A stretch of 64,000 bases of DNA, taken from assembly GCF_016859285.1 (NCBI RefSeq), contig NC_053415.1, positions 464,501-528,500 on the forward strand. Direction: 5' to 3'. Position 1 is the stretch's first letter; every line of letters starts with the position of its first letter. Both the position numbers and the translations under genes were made by a program. The notes under the pieces are model-generated. The model was not told where the DNA came from. It saw only the letters and a program-made list of their open reading frames with translations, and made no database searches. Positions 12,533 through 24,790 of the stretch are shown here, piece after piece. Source of the DNA: Xiphias gladius. Its lineage: Eukaryota; Chordata; Actinopteri; Istiophoriformes; Xiphiidae.

Positions 12533-13524
12533 CACCACATGCACAAACAAGTACAAGCTGGTATCATCCATAAATTATCCATTGCACAGGATGTTGCTCT
12601 AACCAGTGATGGATTTTCAGGGCTACCAAGACCTACTGACTACCCACTGCATTAGTTCCATTGTTTTAGTTAAGATTTTATTTATTTTCTATCTTAAAAT
12701 ATGTTTTCTATAGTTTTGTAATAATAATGGTGAAACGCTGGCCATATGCAGACTATTAGGAAACTTTTACACAAGAGCTATAGCCCATTAGTCACAGTTT
12801 TATTTGTTTTTGAGTTTGTTTTTTATATCTAAAGAAGAAACATTTTACATTTCTTTGTTTTCCCCACCATGCCAAAAACATACAGAATGCTGACTGCGAA
12901 ACTCTATATGCATCTAGACGTGATTGTTGGATACTGTTGCACATCTAATAGCTATCAAAGATTTCTCAGTGGGCTCTCTGTGTAGCCTGTATATGACAAC
13001 CCAGTGGGTGCAGTGGAGTAGTTGTTAAGTCAAATTATTTCGCAGTGTGTCATTCTATTCCCTTATAGCTCTCATGTTCATTCTCTGTGTTGTTAGACTG
13101 TACCAATCCTGAATGCTTAAACTAACTAATGAATGCATACTTGTAAAATCCCAGTAAAACTCTAAATCAAAGATGTGGGAAGGGCTCAATACATTTTGTT
13201 GTTTTCAGGCCAAACAGGACAGCTGCTTTCATTAAAATCATCTAACAATAATTATCAGCGCAAAGACCAAAAAAGACACAAGTTATTCTGTGCAGTACAG
13301 GCATGTGCTCAGCAGGATTGAATATATCCAAATGATGACAGAACTACCACAGGCTGTGTTTGAAGGCTGTTGCGTGCTCGAAAGACCGTCCAACACATCT
13401 ATTTGGCCTCAATAAAGGACACACAATACTCAAGTTATGTCTTTGCCACAGTAACACCATATAGTCATATATGGAGATAACAATTCAACCCTGGAAAATA
13501 ACTGATGGTGTGGTGTCCAACCAA
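12533..13524. other. Intergenic DNA, nothing recognised
   Basis: No gene or element recognised. Confidence 0.45.
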
Positions 13525-13670
13525 ACCCACCTGGAGTCAGCTCAATGACCTTAAGCACACAGCCAAGACAATGCAGGAGTGACTTAGGGACAGCTGCGAA
13601 TGTCTTTGAGCCAGAACTGGCTAGTTCTGGCTAGAACAGGTTCTAGCCAGAACCCTGACTTCAACCCAGA
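13525..13670 (+). mobile_element. Tc1-like transposase fragment
   Basis: Plus-strand reading gives NDLKHTAKTMQE, a stop, then LRDSCECL and, after a palindromic insertion, PDFNPEE. These match the order of the 'NDPKHTAK...PDLNP.E' blocks of Tc1 transposases. Only this short part of the DDE domain remains. A perfect 13-base inverted repeat (13625-13637 and 13640-13652) sits between the two blocks. Confidence 0.6.
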
Positions 13671-13674
13671 GGAG

Positions 13675-13850
13675 ATGCCAAGTTAGTAACGTGCACTAAT
13701 GGGATATAAATGCATGTAAATGAAGAGGGAGAGGAGGAGAGAGGAGCTCAGTACATCATGGTAAGCCTGAGCCAGTACTAAATATAAGCTTTCATGAAAA
13801 TTAAAGTTTTAAGGCTACTCATAAAAGTGGAGAGTTTGTTTGTGTTTTAG
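13675..13850. repeat. Fragment of interspersed repeat R1
   Basis: The stretch with gggatataaatgcatg, a GA-rich tract (gaggaggagagaggagc) and cctgagccagtac, then gttttaaggctactc, aligns by eye with R1 at 27515-27545/32760-32860 and at 61660-61830. It is a short copy holding only the part around the GA tract. Confidence 0.6.
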
Positions 13851-13861
13851 TGTGACTTTCA

Positions 13862-13958
13862 GTGGTGGAAGCAGTATTGAGATTCTTTACTTAAAGTAAA
13901 AGTAACAATACAGCATTATTGTAAAAATACTCCATTACAAGTATGAAGTAACAGGTCA
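13862..13958. repeat. Dispersed repeat R2, copy 1
   Basis: Contains tactttgact-type blocks with acttaaagtaaaagtaac and aatactccattacaagta. A diverged relative lies at 16018-16180. This motif series (agtaaaagta... ctctgttacaagta) is widespread in teleost genomes, recalled from memory. Its class is unknown to me. Confidence 0.5.
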
Positions 13959-14809
13959 ACATAATAACTTAAGCAAATAGCATTACCTCCACTCTTTCTG
14001 CAGCAGGTCTCTCCACTATTGGAACAGCATTTTTCTTCAAGAAAGTGGTGTAGTGTTGACCTACTCTCCTATTTGACTGACAGTAGTCATCCTGGTTTAA
14101 CTGGTCATGGTAGCAGTAGACCAGCAACTCCCGTGTTCTGCGAGGAAAAATTACTGTTCGAGAATGGAGTCTGGCGGCTTTGAATAGATACAACGGCTGT
14201 TTCTGGTTGTATAAAAAGGATCTTATTTTGTAACAAAAAGGTTGCTCTCTGTAGGGATCATTTCCATAATGTTGACAGACACTTATAACAACAGTCTGAG
14301 CCTGTCAGTGGCAAAAACAAGCACTTTTACTGGACTTACTTTGCCCAGTTGGATTACAATGCAGCAGTTGCGCGGTTGCTGGTTATAGCATTCTTGCTCA
14401 ATACTGGACGTTTTCCAAATATTTTTGTCCTTATTAATCATTTAGAACCAAAAAGATGAGAAAATAGGTCCTAGTTTTAAAAATACCAGAATTATCTTTT
14501 AGCTAGGAATAAGCTAAAACAGAAGGTCAGCTTTAAAAAAAAATATAGTTCCACTGAGGTTTCAATTGTGCACATAAGACCCAGGACCTGTAGTTGTTGA
14601 GTGTTAAGAAAATTGTTTAAAATTAGTTTTTATTTTTAAATAAATATTCATTTAACTTCTCTAAATCACAAAAAGGATATATTACACAGCTCATAACAGT
14701 AATTTGAAAAAAAATGTATTTAAAGCAACAGAAAATGTGTTTCTATAACTATTAGCTTTCTGTTTTAACCATTTTTAATGGTAAAATAAGTAATTAAACA
14801 CTCAGGATT
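13959..14809. other. Intergenic DNA, nothing recognised
   Basis: AT-rich DNA without a recognisable gene. A 74-codon minus-strand frame (14193-13969) has no domain I know. Confidence 0.4.
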
Positions 14810-15195
14810 TTAGTGCCCCACTTAAGAATCTGTAAGAGACACTTTCACCTGGGCAGCCACTGCAAGTCTCCATCCAGTCTATTGCTAAAAATTCTAAAGA
14901 GATCAAAGTAAATAAAGCTAAAGGTCCAGACAAAATATGTGGAAGGACATTATGATACTGTGCCGAAAAACTGAGTGGTGTACTTGAAAGATTATTCCAG
15001 CTCTCCTTAGACTCTGGGTTTATTCCTGATCTCTGGAATACAGAGATCTGGAATAACACTAAAATCATTCTAATTCCAAAGATCTGTACACATAAAATTT
15101 TCAGTTACTTTCAGCCTTAAGAGTTACCATCACTAGTACTCTAGAGAAAACAATGAAACAGCAGTTGTGAATGTAACTGGACCAGTTCTCAATCT
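14810..15195 (+). pseudogene. Non-LTR retrotransposon reverse transcriptase fragment
   Basis: The plus strand reads KAKGPDKICGRTL and, after a one-codon break, YCAEKLSGVLERLFQLSLDS then FIPDLWNT and IILIPK. This is the start of the reverse transcriptase domain in L2/CR1/Rex-type LINEs (consensus order: K..GPD.I..R.L..C...L...L...FN.SL....P..WK....PI.K). Degraded sequence to about 15195 may hold the following 'YRP..LTS...K..E' block. No endonuclease part is visible, so it is a short broken copy. Clade assignment is tentative. The 88-codon minus-strand frame over the same bases is a shadow. Confidence 0.7.
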
Positions 15196-16017
15196 AGGGT
15201 GGCGCCTGAGGGAAAAGCATTCCTAATCCATAGATTTTACAATTATGAAAACACATACAAATAGGGAAAAGGGGTGCTAGGGGGAGTGATGGGCTCGATT
15301 TAGATAAGCAGCAACATCACAAATACTTTTGCAGGCCCATCAGATTTTATGTAGCTAACCAAACGCTTTATTACATTTTGATATTTTTCCTGGCAAGAAA
15401 GTAACCATTTAGATTTTGAATATGCGGTAAGTTTACCCACATAAGGCTTAGCTGTGTTGATCAGAGTTGCATTGAACTCTGATCATCTCCACTGAGATCG
15501 CTTCTTCAAGAGACACCTGAGAACAAGAAACATTCATATTAACACAACCACACAACCAGTATACAAAAACAACACAAATAAGCCCAGATCACGACAAGCT
15601 ACAAAGAACCTGTAAAAACAATTATAAGGGTAATAAAAAACATCAGATAAATAAAGGTTTAAAATTGGCAAGGGTAATGATTAGTGTTAGTGTGTTATCG
15701 GAGCGTGTACTTTGAGGCAGTTTAGCAGCTTTACTGTTAATACTGTTACTTTACAGATAAAGACCATGACTGATTATCTCTTGTCAGTAAGTAACTATAT
15801 GATACAGAGAGCAATGATGATATCATGACATTAGACATTAGTGACAATGCATGTCAGTACAGAATATCTCTGTAACCAAGTGCAAACATTAAAGTTGACT
15901 GAATATAATTTTATGGTTCAATACATAAAGCCTAGTTTGATTTTCAATTTTTGAATGACAGTCTGCTGTCAAGCCAGCTTTCTGAGTATTTGTATGACTC
16001 AGCAAGAGTGATACAAT
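15196..16017. other. Intergenic DNA, nothing recognised
   Basis: No gene recognised. Confidence 0.4.
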
Positions 16018-16180
16018 GGTGGAATAAGTGCTCAGACCTTTTCCTTAAGTAAAATTAGTGCTCTTGCAGTGTAGAATTACTCTGTTACAAATATAAGTTC
16101 TGCATTCAAAACTTTACAAGAATGAAATTACAATAGTATTAGTTTCAAAATATACTTAAATTACCAAAGGTTAAAGTACT
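16018..16180. repeat. Dispersed repeat R2, copy 2
   Basis: Diverged relative of 13862-13958, with ttaagtaaaattagtgct, tactctgttacaaatata and gttctgcattcaaaactt in the expected order. Confidence 0.5.
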
Positions 16181-16350
16181 CACTATGCACTGAATAATGT
16201 TTGTTATATAATTTGATTATAATTACTGTTGCATTAATGTGCAATCACTATAATCGTGCAGCTGGTTAAGACAGGGCTAATTTTGATGACTTTATATACT
16301 GCTTGGCTTGTGAATTTCTACCTGGGCAAATCTTTATTTCTTTTTAATGT

Positions 16351-16402
16351 ACAACGATCAGCCACAGCATTAAAACCAGTTACTGGATTTAATGTTGTGG
16401 CA
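16351..16402. mobile_element. Solo MITE end (hairpin)
   Basis: acgatcagccacagcatt is followed by aatgttgtggc, forming a hairpin. The same 'gatcagccacaacatt' end bounds the element at 55919-56299. Only one terminus is present here. Confidence 0.6.
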
Positions 16403-16529
16403 TTACAATCAGTAATGGGGTGCTTTGAGTCTGAGTTCTCAAATGCTTTTGAGCAGTCTATAAAAAACACACCACAGAGCAGGGACAATGTCATCAATTA
16501 CTGACACATCAACCAGACTGCTGTGGCTA

Positions 16530-16690
16530 TAATAACACAACACAAGAGTTTCATGACAGAGCCACATCAATGCTGAAACCTATCTTTAAATCATGTCAAA
16601 AATGTGTGTATTTTTCATACAGCTCCATGGCAAGATCTTTCACTATGATATCATCTACAGTATAAATACTTCCTGCTTCAGATTCACCAC
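16530..16690. repeat. Dispersed repeat R3, copy 1
   Basis: Shares tttcatgacagagccaca, cagctcc and atggcaagatctttcactat with 18295-18450. Class unknown. Confidence 0.55.
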
Positions 16691-17239
16691 CATTCATCAC
16701 TAACTCCACTACTGCTACTGCCAGGCTGGAGCTAGTCAACAATACCTAATGCAGTTTGAGGTTGCCAGATCATATTCAAGGATCCCCCATATTCCAGTTT
16801 TTCTTTTGTTGTCATAATAACAACAAATAATGTTTTGCAGAAAACACACAAACCTGGCAACTCTCCATAGATTTTACCTCCACAGTTTGGCATTAATGGA
16901 ATTAAATTAATGGATGGATCTTTTGAGATCCATCCATTTTAATATTGGTAGGGATATTGGTAGGAATAAAAATATCTGTAGTAACAATTCAGCAACACCA
17001 ACACTGGTAGGGACATGTTCCTACTGTCCATACCCAAATCTACGCCCATGTAGTTATACAGCTGAATAAGCAGACATATGATTAAATACAAAATCCAGCG
17101 GGAAGAAAATAATGGTTTAAAGTTTCAACGATAAGCTGTTTATGAGACATATAACCAGATTCTAGTTTGATTTATGGTGTGAGACGTAACATTGTCTTAT
17201 TCCTAACAGTTGGGTAATAATAACTCTAATCATGTTGGT

Positions 17240-17600
17240 TCAAATATTGTTTTCTTACCAACATTTAAAGGTTGTGGCTGAATGGGAGCAAATACCTGCA
17301 GCCAGGTTCCAATATCAGGTGGAAAGAATGAAACCAGAAGAGCGGAGGCTGCAGAAGTTTAATTTACGTGGTTTTGGAATGAAATGTTCAACTATCACAT
17401 ATGGGTGGAGGGTTCAGCTGTCTACACACAGTTCTTTGTGTACTCTAAAACCATGTAAGGCCAAAAGTATTTGGACACACATACTCTTGGCCTTACATTG
17501 TTTTAATTGTGCGAATATGTTGAAACAATGTATGGCCAAAAGTATGTGGACACACATACTCTTGGCCTTACATTGTTTTAATTGTGTGAATATGTTGACC
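17240..17600. mobile_element. Tc1-like right end with duplicated palindromic terminal repeat
   Basis: The stretch gagcaaatacctgcagccag at about 17287-17306, then ggttttggaatgaaatgttc, resembles the 3' coding end and flank of a fish Tc1 family (from memory). The terminal-repeat motif ggccaaaagtatttggacac follows, here as two tandem 75-base units (17453-17527 and 17528-17600). Each unit contains both the motif and its inverted counterpart (atactcttggccttaca). Confidence 0.6.
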
Positions 17601-18294
17601 AGTATATTTGGCTTACATTTTTGTTTAATTTCCCTCTCTGTAGCTGCTGGGAGACAAGAAAGAGCGAGTGGATCTGATGGATTTTCAGAGTTCCTGCTCT
17701 GCTCTTGTTTTTTGATAGCTTTTGTTTTTCATATCACACTTAATCGGACAATATCAAAATGATCCCAATTAAAGTTAAAGAGAAAGTTGAATTCTTGGGG
17801 CTGACATAGCTAAGAGCCTTTGTGGTGCTCTATGCTATGAGCAAGCCCACTTAGCATTGGTTATGAACTATGCATTAGCACAAGGGCGTAGGTTTGGTTT
17901 TATCTGTGGTAGGGACATTTTTTGTCTGATGGCCAAAATAATATGCGCACGTGTTCTCTATCTCTCTTCTTTTATTCATATGCACACATGCGTGCATACA
18001 AAGACCCTGACTCTGCAGAGAGTTGACTTGAATTTAATGTTTTTACTGACAGAACTTGCCTGAAACTGGACTTGTCTCATTATTTTTTCTCTGATTTTAA
18101 ACAGATATTTTACTTTTTTTTTAAAATTAATAGAATTCTTGACATGATAGATTTTCAAGAAAATTTCACAAGAAATAAATGTATAAAGAGCTGTAGGTAA
18201 TGTTCTACTCAGTTTGAACCAACTATCAGCTGTGAGCCATTTTCAAATCTCATCTGAGATTCTGTAGTTCTGTCCTTCTTTCATTTTGTTTATT
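17601..18294. other. Intergenic DNA, nothing recognised
   Basis: No gene recognised. Confidence 0.4.
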
Positions 18295-18450
18295 TCGGCA
18301 ACAAAACTCAAGAATTTCATGACAGAGCCACAGCGATGCTAAATCTCATCTTTCAATTATATCAAAAAAAATTTTCTTCAATGATTTTTTATTCAGCTCC
18401 TGAACCTATGGCAAGACCTTTCACTATGATAACAAAACTCACCTGAGAAG
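18295..18450. repeat. Dispersed repeat R3, copy 2
   Basis: Counterpart of 16530-16690 in the same orientation, about 1.77 kb away. Confidence 0.55.
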
Positions 18451-18689
18451 CTGCAGCTCACCTTTCTGTGTGTGTGTGTTGCTTAGGCTGCTGCTGACGG
18501 GATTTTCAGAATAAAATGATGCCTGACATTAACAGCTGGACAAGCTGTGGCTAATTTACTTCATAAATAATGTTCATGTCTTAATAACCCATAGGCAGTA
18601 AGCACTCAGCTATTGATCTACTCATCGAAAGGGGGAGGGATCAAATTAAATAGTAAATATTAATAACTCGTACCAGACTGATGGAAAGA

Positions 18690-19425
18690 GAAGAGTTTTT
18701 AGAAGGAGAGGAACGGCTCGTGATCCAAAGCCACCACATCATCTGTCAAACATGGTGGAGGCAGTGTTATGGCATGGGAATGTATGGCTGCTAATGGAAG
18801 TGGGTCAATGGTGTTTATTGATGATGTGACTGCTGATGGAAGAAGCAGGATGAATTCTTGAGTGTATAGTTCTACGCTATCTGCTCAGATTCAGCCAAAT
18901 GCTGCAAAACTACTGATGGATAATACTGCAAAAACAAAACATACTGCAAAAGCAACACAAGAGCTTTGCAAGGCAAAGAAATGGAATATTCTTCAATGGC
19001 CAAGTCAGTCACCTGACTTCAACCCAGTTTAGCCTGCTTTTCACTTACTGAAGACAAAACTGAGGGCAGAAAGGTCCACAAACAAACAGCAACTGAAGGC
19101 GGCTGCAGTAAAGGCCTGGCAAAGCATCTCAAGGGAGGAAACTCAGCATTTGGTAATGTCCAAGGGTTCCAGACTTCAGGTAGTCATTGACTGCAGAGGA
19201 TTTTCATCCAAGTATTAAAATAAGCCTGATATTTTTATTTATGTTGGTTTGTAGAATTACTTTTGAACCTCTTAAAATGAGGTCTAAAAATGGCTGTAAT
19301 TCTTAAACGGTTAATGTGATATTTTTTTTGAACCCCTTGAATTAAAGCTGGAAGTCTACACTTCAATCACATCTTGATTTGTTCGTTTCAAATCCATCAT
19401 GGTCGTGTACAGAGGAAAAATTACG
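18690..19425 (+). mobile_element. Tc1-like transposon remnant (copy B), 5' truncated
   Basis: Same family as copies A and C. It starts inside the transposase gene and carries the block encoding [19 protein letters not shown] (a shifted frame), the catalytic-region DNA around ttattgatgatgtgactgct, the WPSQSPDFNP region near 18995-19025, and the right-end sequence tgaattaaagctggaagtct. Stops and indels are frequent, and the codons around the usual MDNDPKHT block are disturbed. The first half of the element and its left terminal repeat are missing. Confidence 0.85.
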
Positions 19426-20099
19426 GGGGGAAAAATCATAATAGAAGAGGCTGTTCTGAAGTCTATTCATGTTAATTAAACCAGATGGTTTAATTAATTG
19501 GTTTAATCTTGGTTTAATTAGGCCATTATGAAAGTGACAAAAAGGCAACCTGATAGAGTATTCAAATGTAAATTTGCTCCAGGAACAACCTCTCTCTAAA
19601 TAAGGGATGCTTTTGGAACAGCACACTGACATTAACTATAGTAATTGAGAACTATGAACTATATGAACTATGAACTTTAATGATTAAAACTAGTTACAGT
19701 TTGATACAGCTATATCCAACATGGGGGCAAGAGACCATGGGGTTGCAAGACTAGGATGTTAAGGGAATAAGACCGGGAAGGGAATAGGAGAGGGTGTAGG
19801 GAACGAGATAGCATATAGTGAATTAGACTGAACAGTGTTATGGCCACAAGTGTTAAATAAAAAAAAAAAAACATTAACAAAAATAACATTTCACATAAGG
19901 CATGACACTTTGGGCTACATTCGGGCCTAAAAAAAATCCATTAAGACTCAAATTAAACAGCGAACAAACAGTCAAACGTGAACTGTTGCTGAAGTTGGGC
20001 TTTAATGGAATCAACAAAACTGTTATATAATTTCCCCTAATAATGAAATGAACTCCATCATGCAAAAATAGGTCAGGAGTGTCAGACCTTATGTTAGGA
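19426..20099. other. Intergenic DNA, nothing recognised
   Basis: Low-complexity gtttaatt-type sequence at about 19475-19525; otherwise nothing. Confidence 0.4.
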
Positions 20100-21440
20100 T
20101 GAGGTGAAAAGCTACCACTTAGACATTAAACATACAGTATGTAACCATAACACTGTCCACAAACCTGCAAGCCTTGGCACCAGCCTTCTACCTGCATCTC
20201 TGGATGATGCCAGAGAAGGTGATCTTCATATCTGGATACTGCAGATGGAGGTGGTGCAGGTCCTCCTTTATTGCTGCGACAAGGTTGACGCTTGAGACAT
20301 CCCCCAGGTAATTCCCACTGCAGCGTATGAGGAGAACATCCGGTACTGCTCTTCCCCTTAGGGAATGGTCGAAGATGGGGAGAAGGCTCTTCCATCTCAA
20401 ACCATCATATTGTAGGCCATAGAGAAAAAGGCAAAAGAGAGAGCACTCTCCACACAGATATCTGAAATTACATTATTCGCTCAGCTTAGTTGTAAAAAGT
20501 CTGCTGTACTGTTTTACATTAAATAGCAATAGAATACTAACTAATACTCACTTCAGTGGCATGGTGTGGGTGCACATTCAATGATCAATCCCAGCACAGA
20601 GTAATGTTATTGCTTTGAAAGAGAGAGAAAGAATCATTCCAACAGATGTTTTGACGTCCATCATCAAAAATGAAATGAACAGGAGTAGCATAAAATAGCC
20701 TACAAACACTTAACCAAAGACTGTTTACAGTAATGCACACTCCTAACACTGAACCATGCGTTGACCAGTAATTCATTCATTTAGCTGGGAGAATACCGTA
20801 GAATGCACTTTAATCAATAGTGTTCTGTGGTGTAATGGGAACTGCCAACAGTGAAGTGAATAAAGTTCTCATTTTTTAACCATAACGTAACGACATGGAC
20901 AATCTGCTGTCCCTATTAACACTTACTAAGTTAACGTAAACTTAGATTTTTAAAACTAATTTTAAAATATGTTTTAATATGATTTACCTTTATATACAGT
21001 CTGTGGTTTTATCAAAAGTGTTCACACACAGTAAGCTTACACCCATGCTAACTTCAGCCACAATAACATTAGATGGTTAATCCTCATATGTGTAATATTT
21101 TCTAAATGTGGACATGTATGCAATTAGCCACTGAGATTACTTTAACAGCTATAAAGTTAACTTGGAAATATGGAAACTAACTAAGTTAGCAACTTAGCAT
21201 TGTGCAGCTGAGATTCTGCTGCAGTCACGGTGCCGGTATAGGTGGGCGTGTATAGTTTTCTTGGGTTCTGAGTCAGATCCAACCATTGCTCCTCCCCAGC
21301 TCCACCCTCTCAAATTTGGTTACTTCTGGCTCCAAAAAACCAAGATGGCACCAGCCAAAATGCCACACTCGAGGCTTCAAAACGACAGCTCACAAACCAA
21401 TGGGTGACGTCACGGTGGGTTGCCGCTTGATTACCACAAT
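20100..21440 (-). mobile_element. Dispersed element R4, copy 1, with SGNH-like coding block
   Basis: Aligns by eye with 56300-57595 in the same orientation. The minus strand at 20400-20188 reads PDVLLIRCSGNYLG followed by LVAAIKEDLHHLHLQYPDMK. This resembles the 'GGND' block (block III) and following helix of SGNH-hydrolase-like proteins carried by vertebrate transposable elements. The usual GGND reads SGNY here, so catalytic function is doubtful. The far end carries ccaagatggc, an ACCAAT box and the palindrome tgacgtca (21405-21412). Element class unknown; the SGNH reading is inference from a short motif. Confidence 0.6.
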
Positions 21441-22680
21441 TGTCCCTCAGTTTGATAGTTACTCTGTGTCCAGCTAACAAGCATTGTACTTCATTCTTCT
21501 CCTTCAAGGAACAAAAGTTAGTAACATAACATTTCATTGCCTTTTAGTTGATTCACTCAGTAAGACACATATAGTACGGGACATACTGTATACTGTATAT
21601 ATGCATCGCAGAGCAGCTATTGTGCCAGATGCAGATCTCCAGCACTCTTGTGCATCATAGACCCAGTAAAAAGAACAAAATGAACCATCGAAGGGGCCGA
21701 TACATCCAAATGATAAAATCAAACAAAAGTGTAGGGTAAGGACCAACTGTCTGCAGCACAGATGTTACCCATGGATATTCCTTTAAACATTGCCAATGAC
21801 GTTGGCATGCCCCTGTTCAAATGTGCCCTCACACCGTCATTGCTGTTGTAAGCGAGGGAGAAAAAACCTCCATGATCCAGTGAGATAGCTGCAGCTTAGA
21901 CAGGGCTTGATGGACAAATAACATAAACGTAGACCCTGAGTGCGGTGTATGTAGGAAAGGCCTATGCAGACATGTAAAAAATGTAAAGGCCACAAGTAAC
22001 GCAACTTCTTCTTCCTGGATGCAAATGGCAGATGGCACAAGCTCAGGAGATCAAAAGCCACAGAACTATAGGCTGCAGAGAAAAACTTAAGGTGAATAAG
22101 GATACATTCAGGTGTAATGTAACCTTCAAACCATCTAAAGTGAACTGGATAGAGGGATGCACAGACAAAGCATGGATGTCACCCACAGGATTTATGGAAG
22201 CCAAAGTGCGAAGCGGTACAGTCTTGTATGAAAGAATTATGTCTATTTCTCTACAAAGCCACAAGACAGATGAACTGTTTAACCCAGTAGTGTTTTTACA
22301 AACAAAAACTTTTCATAAGTCGATTGTATTTTACCTTCTATTACTCACACACTTGTATTTTTTTTAAACAACAGGAAACTTGCCAAGTCATAATTTCTCC
22401 TGGTGTCGCTCTTTGGCTTACACTACATCCTCTTTGCTTACTTCCACACTTCAAAGAAAGGACGAAAGAAATCTGGCACTTCATTGAGCTGACTTTCACC
22501 TCAACTTGAATACAGTAAAGCTTATTGTAAGTTACTATGCAATCACCAGATGTAATTTTCTTCTAACACAGCTGGTTGTTTCTCTACTATAAGTTAATGT
22601 CATGCTATTGGAATGTCAGGAGCTGCAATTCTGAAATCAGATGGCAGAATCTGGGAGAATGAATGTATTGTCATTTTACC
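21441..22680. other. Intergenic DNA, nothing recognised
   Basis: Several short open frames on both strands between 21530 and 22500, none with a recognisable domain. Confidence 0.4.
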
Positions 22681-22704
22681 ACTCCTTGTCCACACCTGCC
22701 AGAG

Positions 22705-22905
22705 CTTATAAGCACTCAGTAGCCACAGCAGTCTCATTGTACCTCAGAGACTAGAACAGGAAGTTGCTAAAAATGTACATGCATCCTCACCCAGCTTTCC
22801 CCGGAAACATTTCTATCATTGTCATGGCAATGGATTTTGTTTCTATGTGTGCTGTTTCAGTGGTTTGTTGTAGCAGTTCTCTACTGTTTCCTGAAGAGAG
22901 AGGTA
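22705..22905 (+). other. Candidate promoter and first exon (weak)
   Basis: A TATA-like ttataa at about 22706-22711 precedes, at ordinary spacing, an open frame whose internal ATG at about 22824 begins a hydrophobic stretch (MDFVSMCAVSVVCCSSSLLF) resembling a signal peptide. The frame meets a good donor (gagagag|gtaagg) near 22903. No second exon was identified, so this may be chance. Confidence 0.15.
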
Positions 22906-23214
22906 AGGCTTTATTTTTCCCATTTCCCAAAATAAAAAATTACTTATTCATTCCCATATGCAAGCTGCTACTGTCCATTATTATATATCGCATTACTTTG
23001 TCACAACTGGAGGTTTTGAAAGTTCAAGGAGAACTCCACTGATTGGGACATGAACATCACTACCCAGCCTGCGAGAACAGTTGTATGATTTCTTATGTTG
23101 TGCTCCTAGCACCAGTGTTTTGTGACATTTGACTGACATCAAGAAGAGATTCAAAATCACTCAACTGTCACCATTTTTTTATTTTCATTTTTTTATTTCC
23201 ATTGATAGGGTTTA
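22906..23214. other. Intergenic DNA, nothing recognised
   Basis: No gene recognised. Confidence 0.4.
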
Positions 23215-23420
23215 GAGGTGGACTGGAGTGACATGACTAGGACTCGAGTCAGACTCAATTCCTGACTTGCAACTTGATTTTAACTTCAAAACCGATGACT
23301 CATGATTGGACTTTAGCCATTTGACTTGGGATGGCTTTGGTCTCCCTATGCACAGACACTGAAATTTATGTTACAACCAAGTTTGCAGTGAATCAACTGG
23401 CAATGCAATGCAAACTGCCA
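23215..23420. repeat. Dispersed repeat R5 (tgacttg-rich)
   Basis: Repeated tgactcgagtc/tgacttg-type words, e.g. ggactcgagtcagactc and cctgacttgcaacttgat. From memory this resembles an abundant teleost interspersed repeat. Class unknown. Confidence 0.4.
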
Positions 23421-24289
23421 ACTGATAAACAGACTTTTAATTTTTTATCCTCCATCAGTTTAAATGACAAATTTCTCACATATATCAACTGTAACTAATC
23501 CTTAAATGGGGGCCTCTTTCTTTAAGCACTCACAGGAAACAGGAGACTAAAGCTTAACTTATGATAATGTTTTATTTTCTGGGCACAAGCACTGACCAAC
23601 TACTGAGGACCAATATCTGTAATCAGAAAAAGAAACTGAACGTGTGACAACAGCCGTAAAAAGGAGGTAATAGATCATAAAAAGCACAACGGCTCTCCTA
23701 AACTTAATCAGCATCAAATCCCCTAAAAACAAAAACTCCAAAACTTCACAAACAACACCCACAAAGAATGGGATCTCCAAATCTTCACCAGCTGGCTGAA
23801 AAATCTGCAACTGTTAAAACTTCATCCTGAAGTATTTTACTATAGAATAACCATCCAAAACACAGCCGCAACGTATGGGTAACTCTGCACCTATTGTGTC
23901 AGTGTGGGGAGGCCAGGGGCAGTTGGCTATTTACTGATTTGTGTAACAACAGAAAAATATGAATCAGCAAATATTTTAAACAATATTGCATTTCTTTTAA
24001 TGTTAATATTGTCTCCTGATACACACCCAGTGTCATTATGTGCACCCTATTTAATTTTGATGTAATTAATATAGGGTCATTTCTAATGTCTATTATCTAG
24101 TTAAGTTTAGTTATCCAGTTAAACTATCATTGGTATCTGAACCTCCGGTATTTGGATCAGTTAGCTTATGAAATATAAGGTGTAAAAGTCAGTAAGCTTC
24201 TGCTGTTATTTAAATGTATTTTGTATTTCGTTTTCTGGTTTTACCACAGCAATGTTGTGATATGGCCTGTCCGACTCCAATTTCACTGC
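23421..24289. other. Intergenic DNA, nothing recognised
   Basis: No gene recognised; the 83-codon minus frame at 23810-23559 has no known domain. Confidence 0.4.
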
Positions 24290-24790
24290 ACTCTAAAAAC
24301 AAATGATTTGGCTCAACAATGAAAATTAGTGCAACAGTTTGTGTTAACCTTTTGACTTTTAACAACTTCTGGTGAATTTATGTTGAATAAATTAAGTACG
24401 TTAAGTAAGGTGAATGAGCTTTTCTTCTACATTCAAAATATTATTAATTATCATATACTTAATAATAAGCTGCATAAACAAAAGATTTTAAGTTGATTAC
24501 ACATAAAAATTAAATTGTTTCATCCAGCTATTTCTTTGATATCTAAAATTAAGTTAAGTGCTATGTTTAGTTACCATAACTTCACTGCAAATCATTTCAA
24601 GATGATCCCATTTAAAAAAGTTCCCCTGCTGCCTTAAAAATGTGAGTTGAATGAATTTAGGCTGCAACATTAGTTCAAGGTCAATTTATAAGATTTGAAA
24701 ATATGATACTAACTGAGTTAAGTTGACTGAACTTGACAAAACAATTTGAGTAAACTTATATTACGTTGAATTAACAACTGGTCAGTCATG
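24290..24790. repeat. AT-rich dispersed repeat (aagttga words)
   Basis: Many degenerate copies of aagttga/tgaatttag-like words, e.g. gagttaagttgactgaactt. Probably an old interspersed repeat; class unknown. Confidence 0.4.

Noticed and set aside
14802..15068. 88-codon minus-strand frame
   Set aside because: Shadow of the plus-strand reverse transcriptase fragment, which carries the recognisable motifs.
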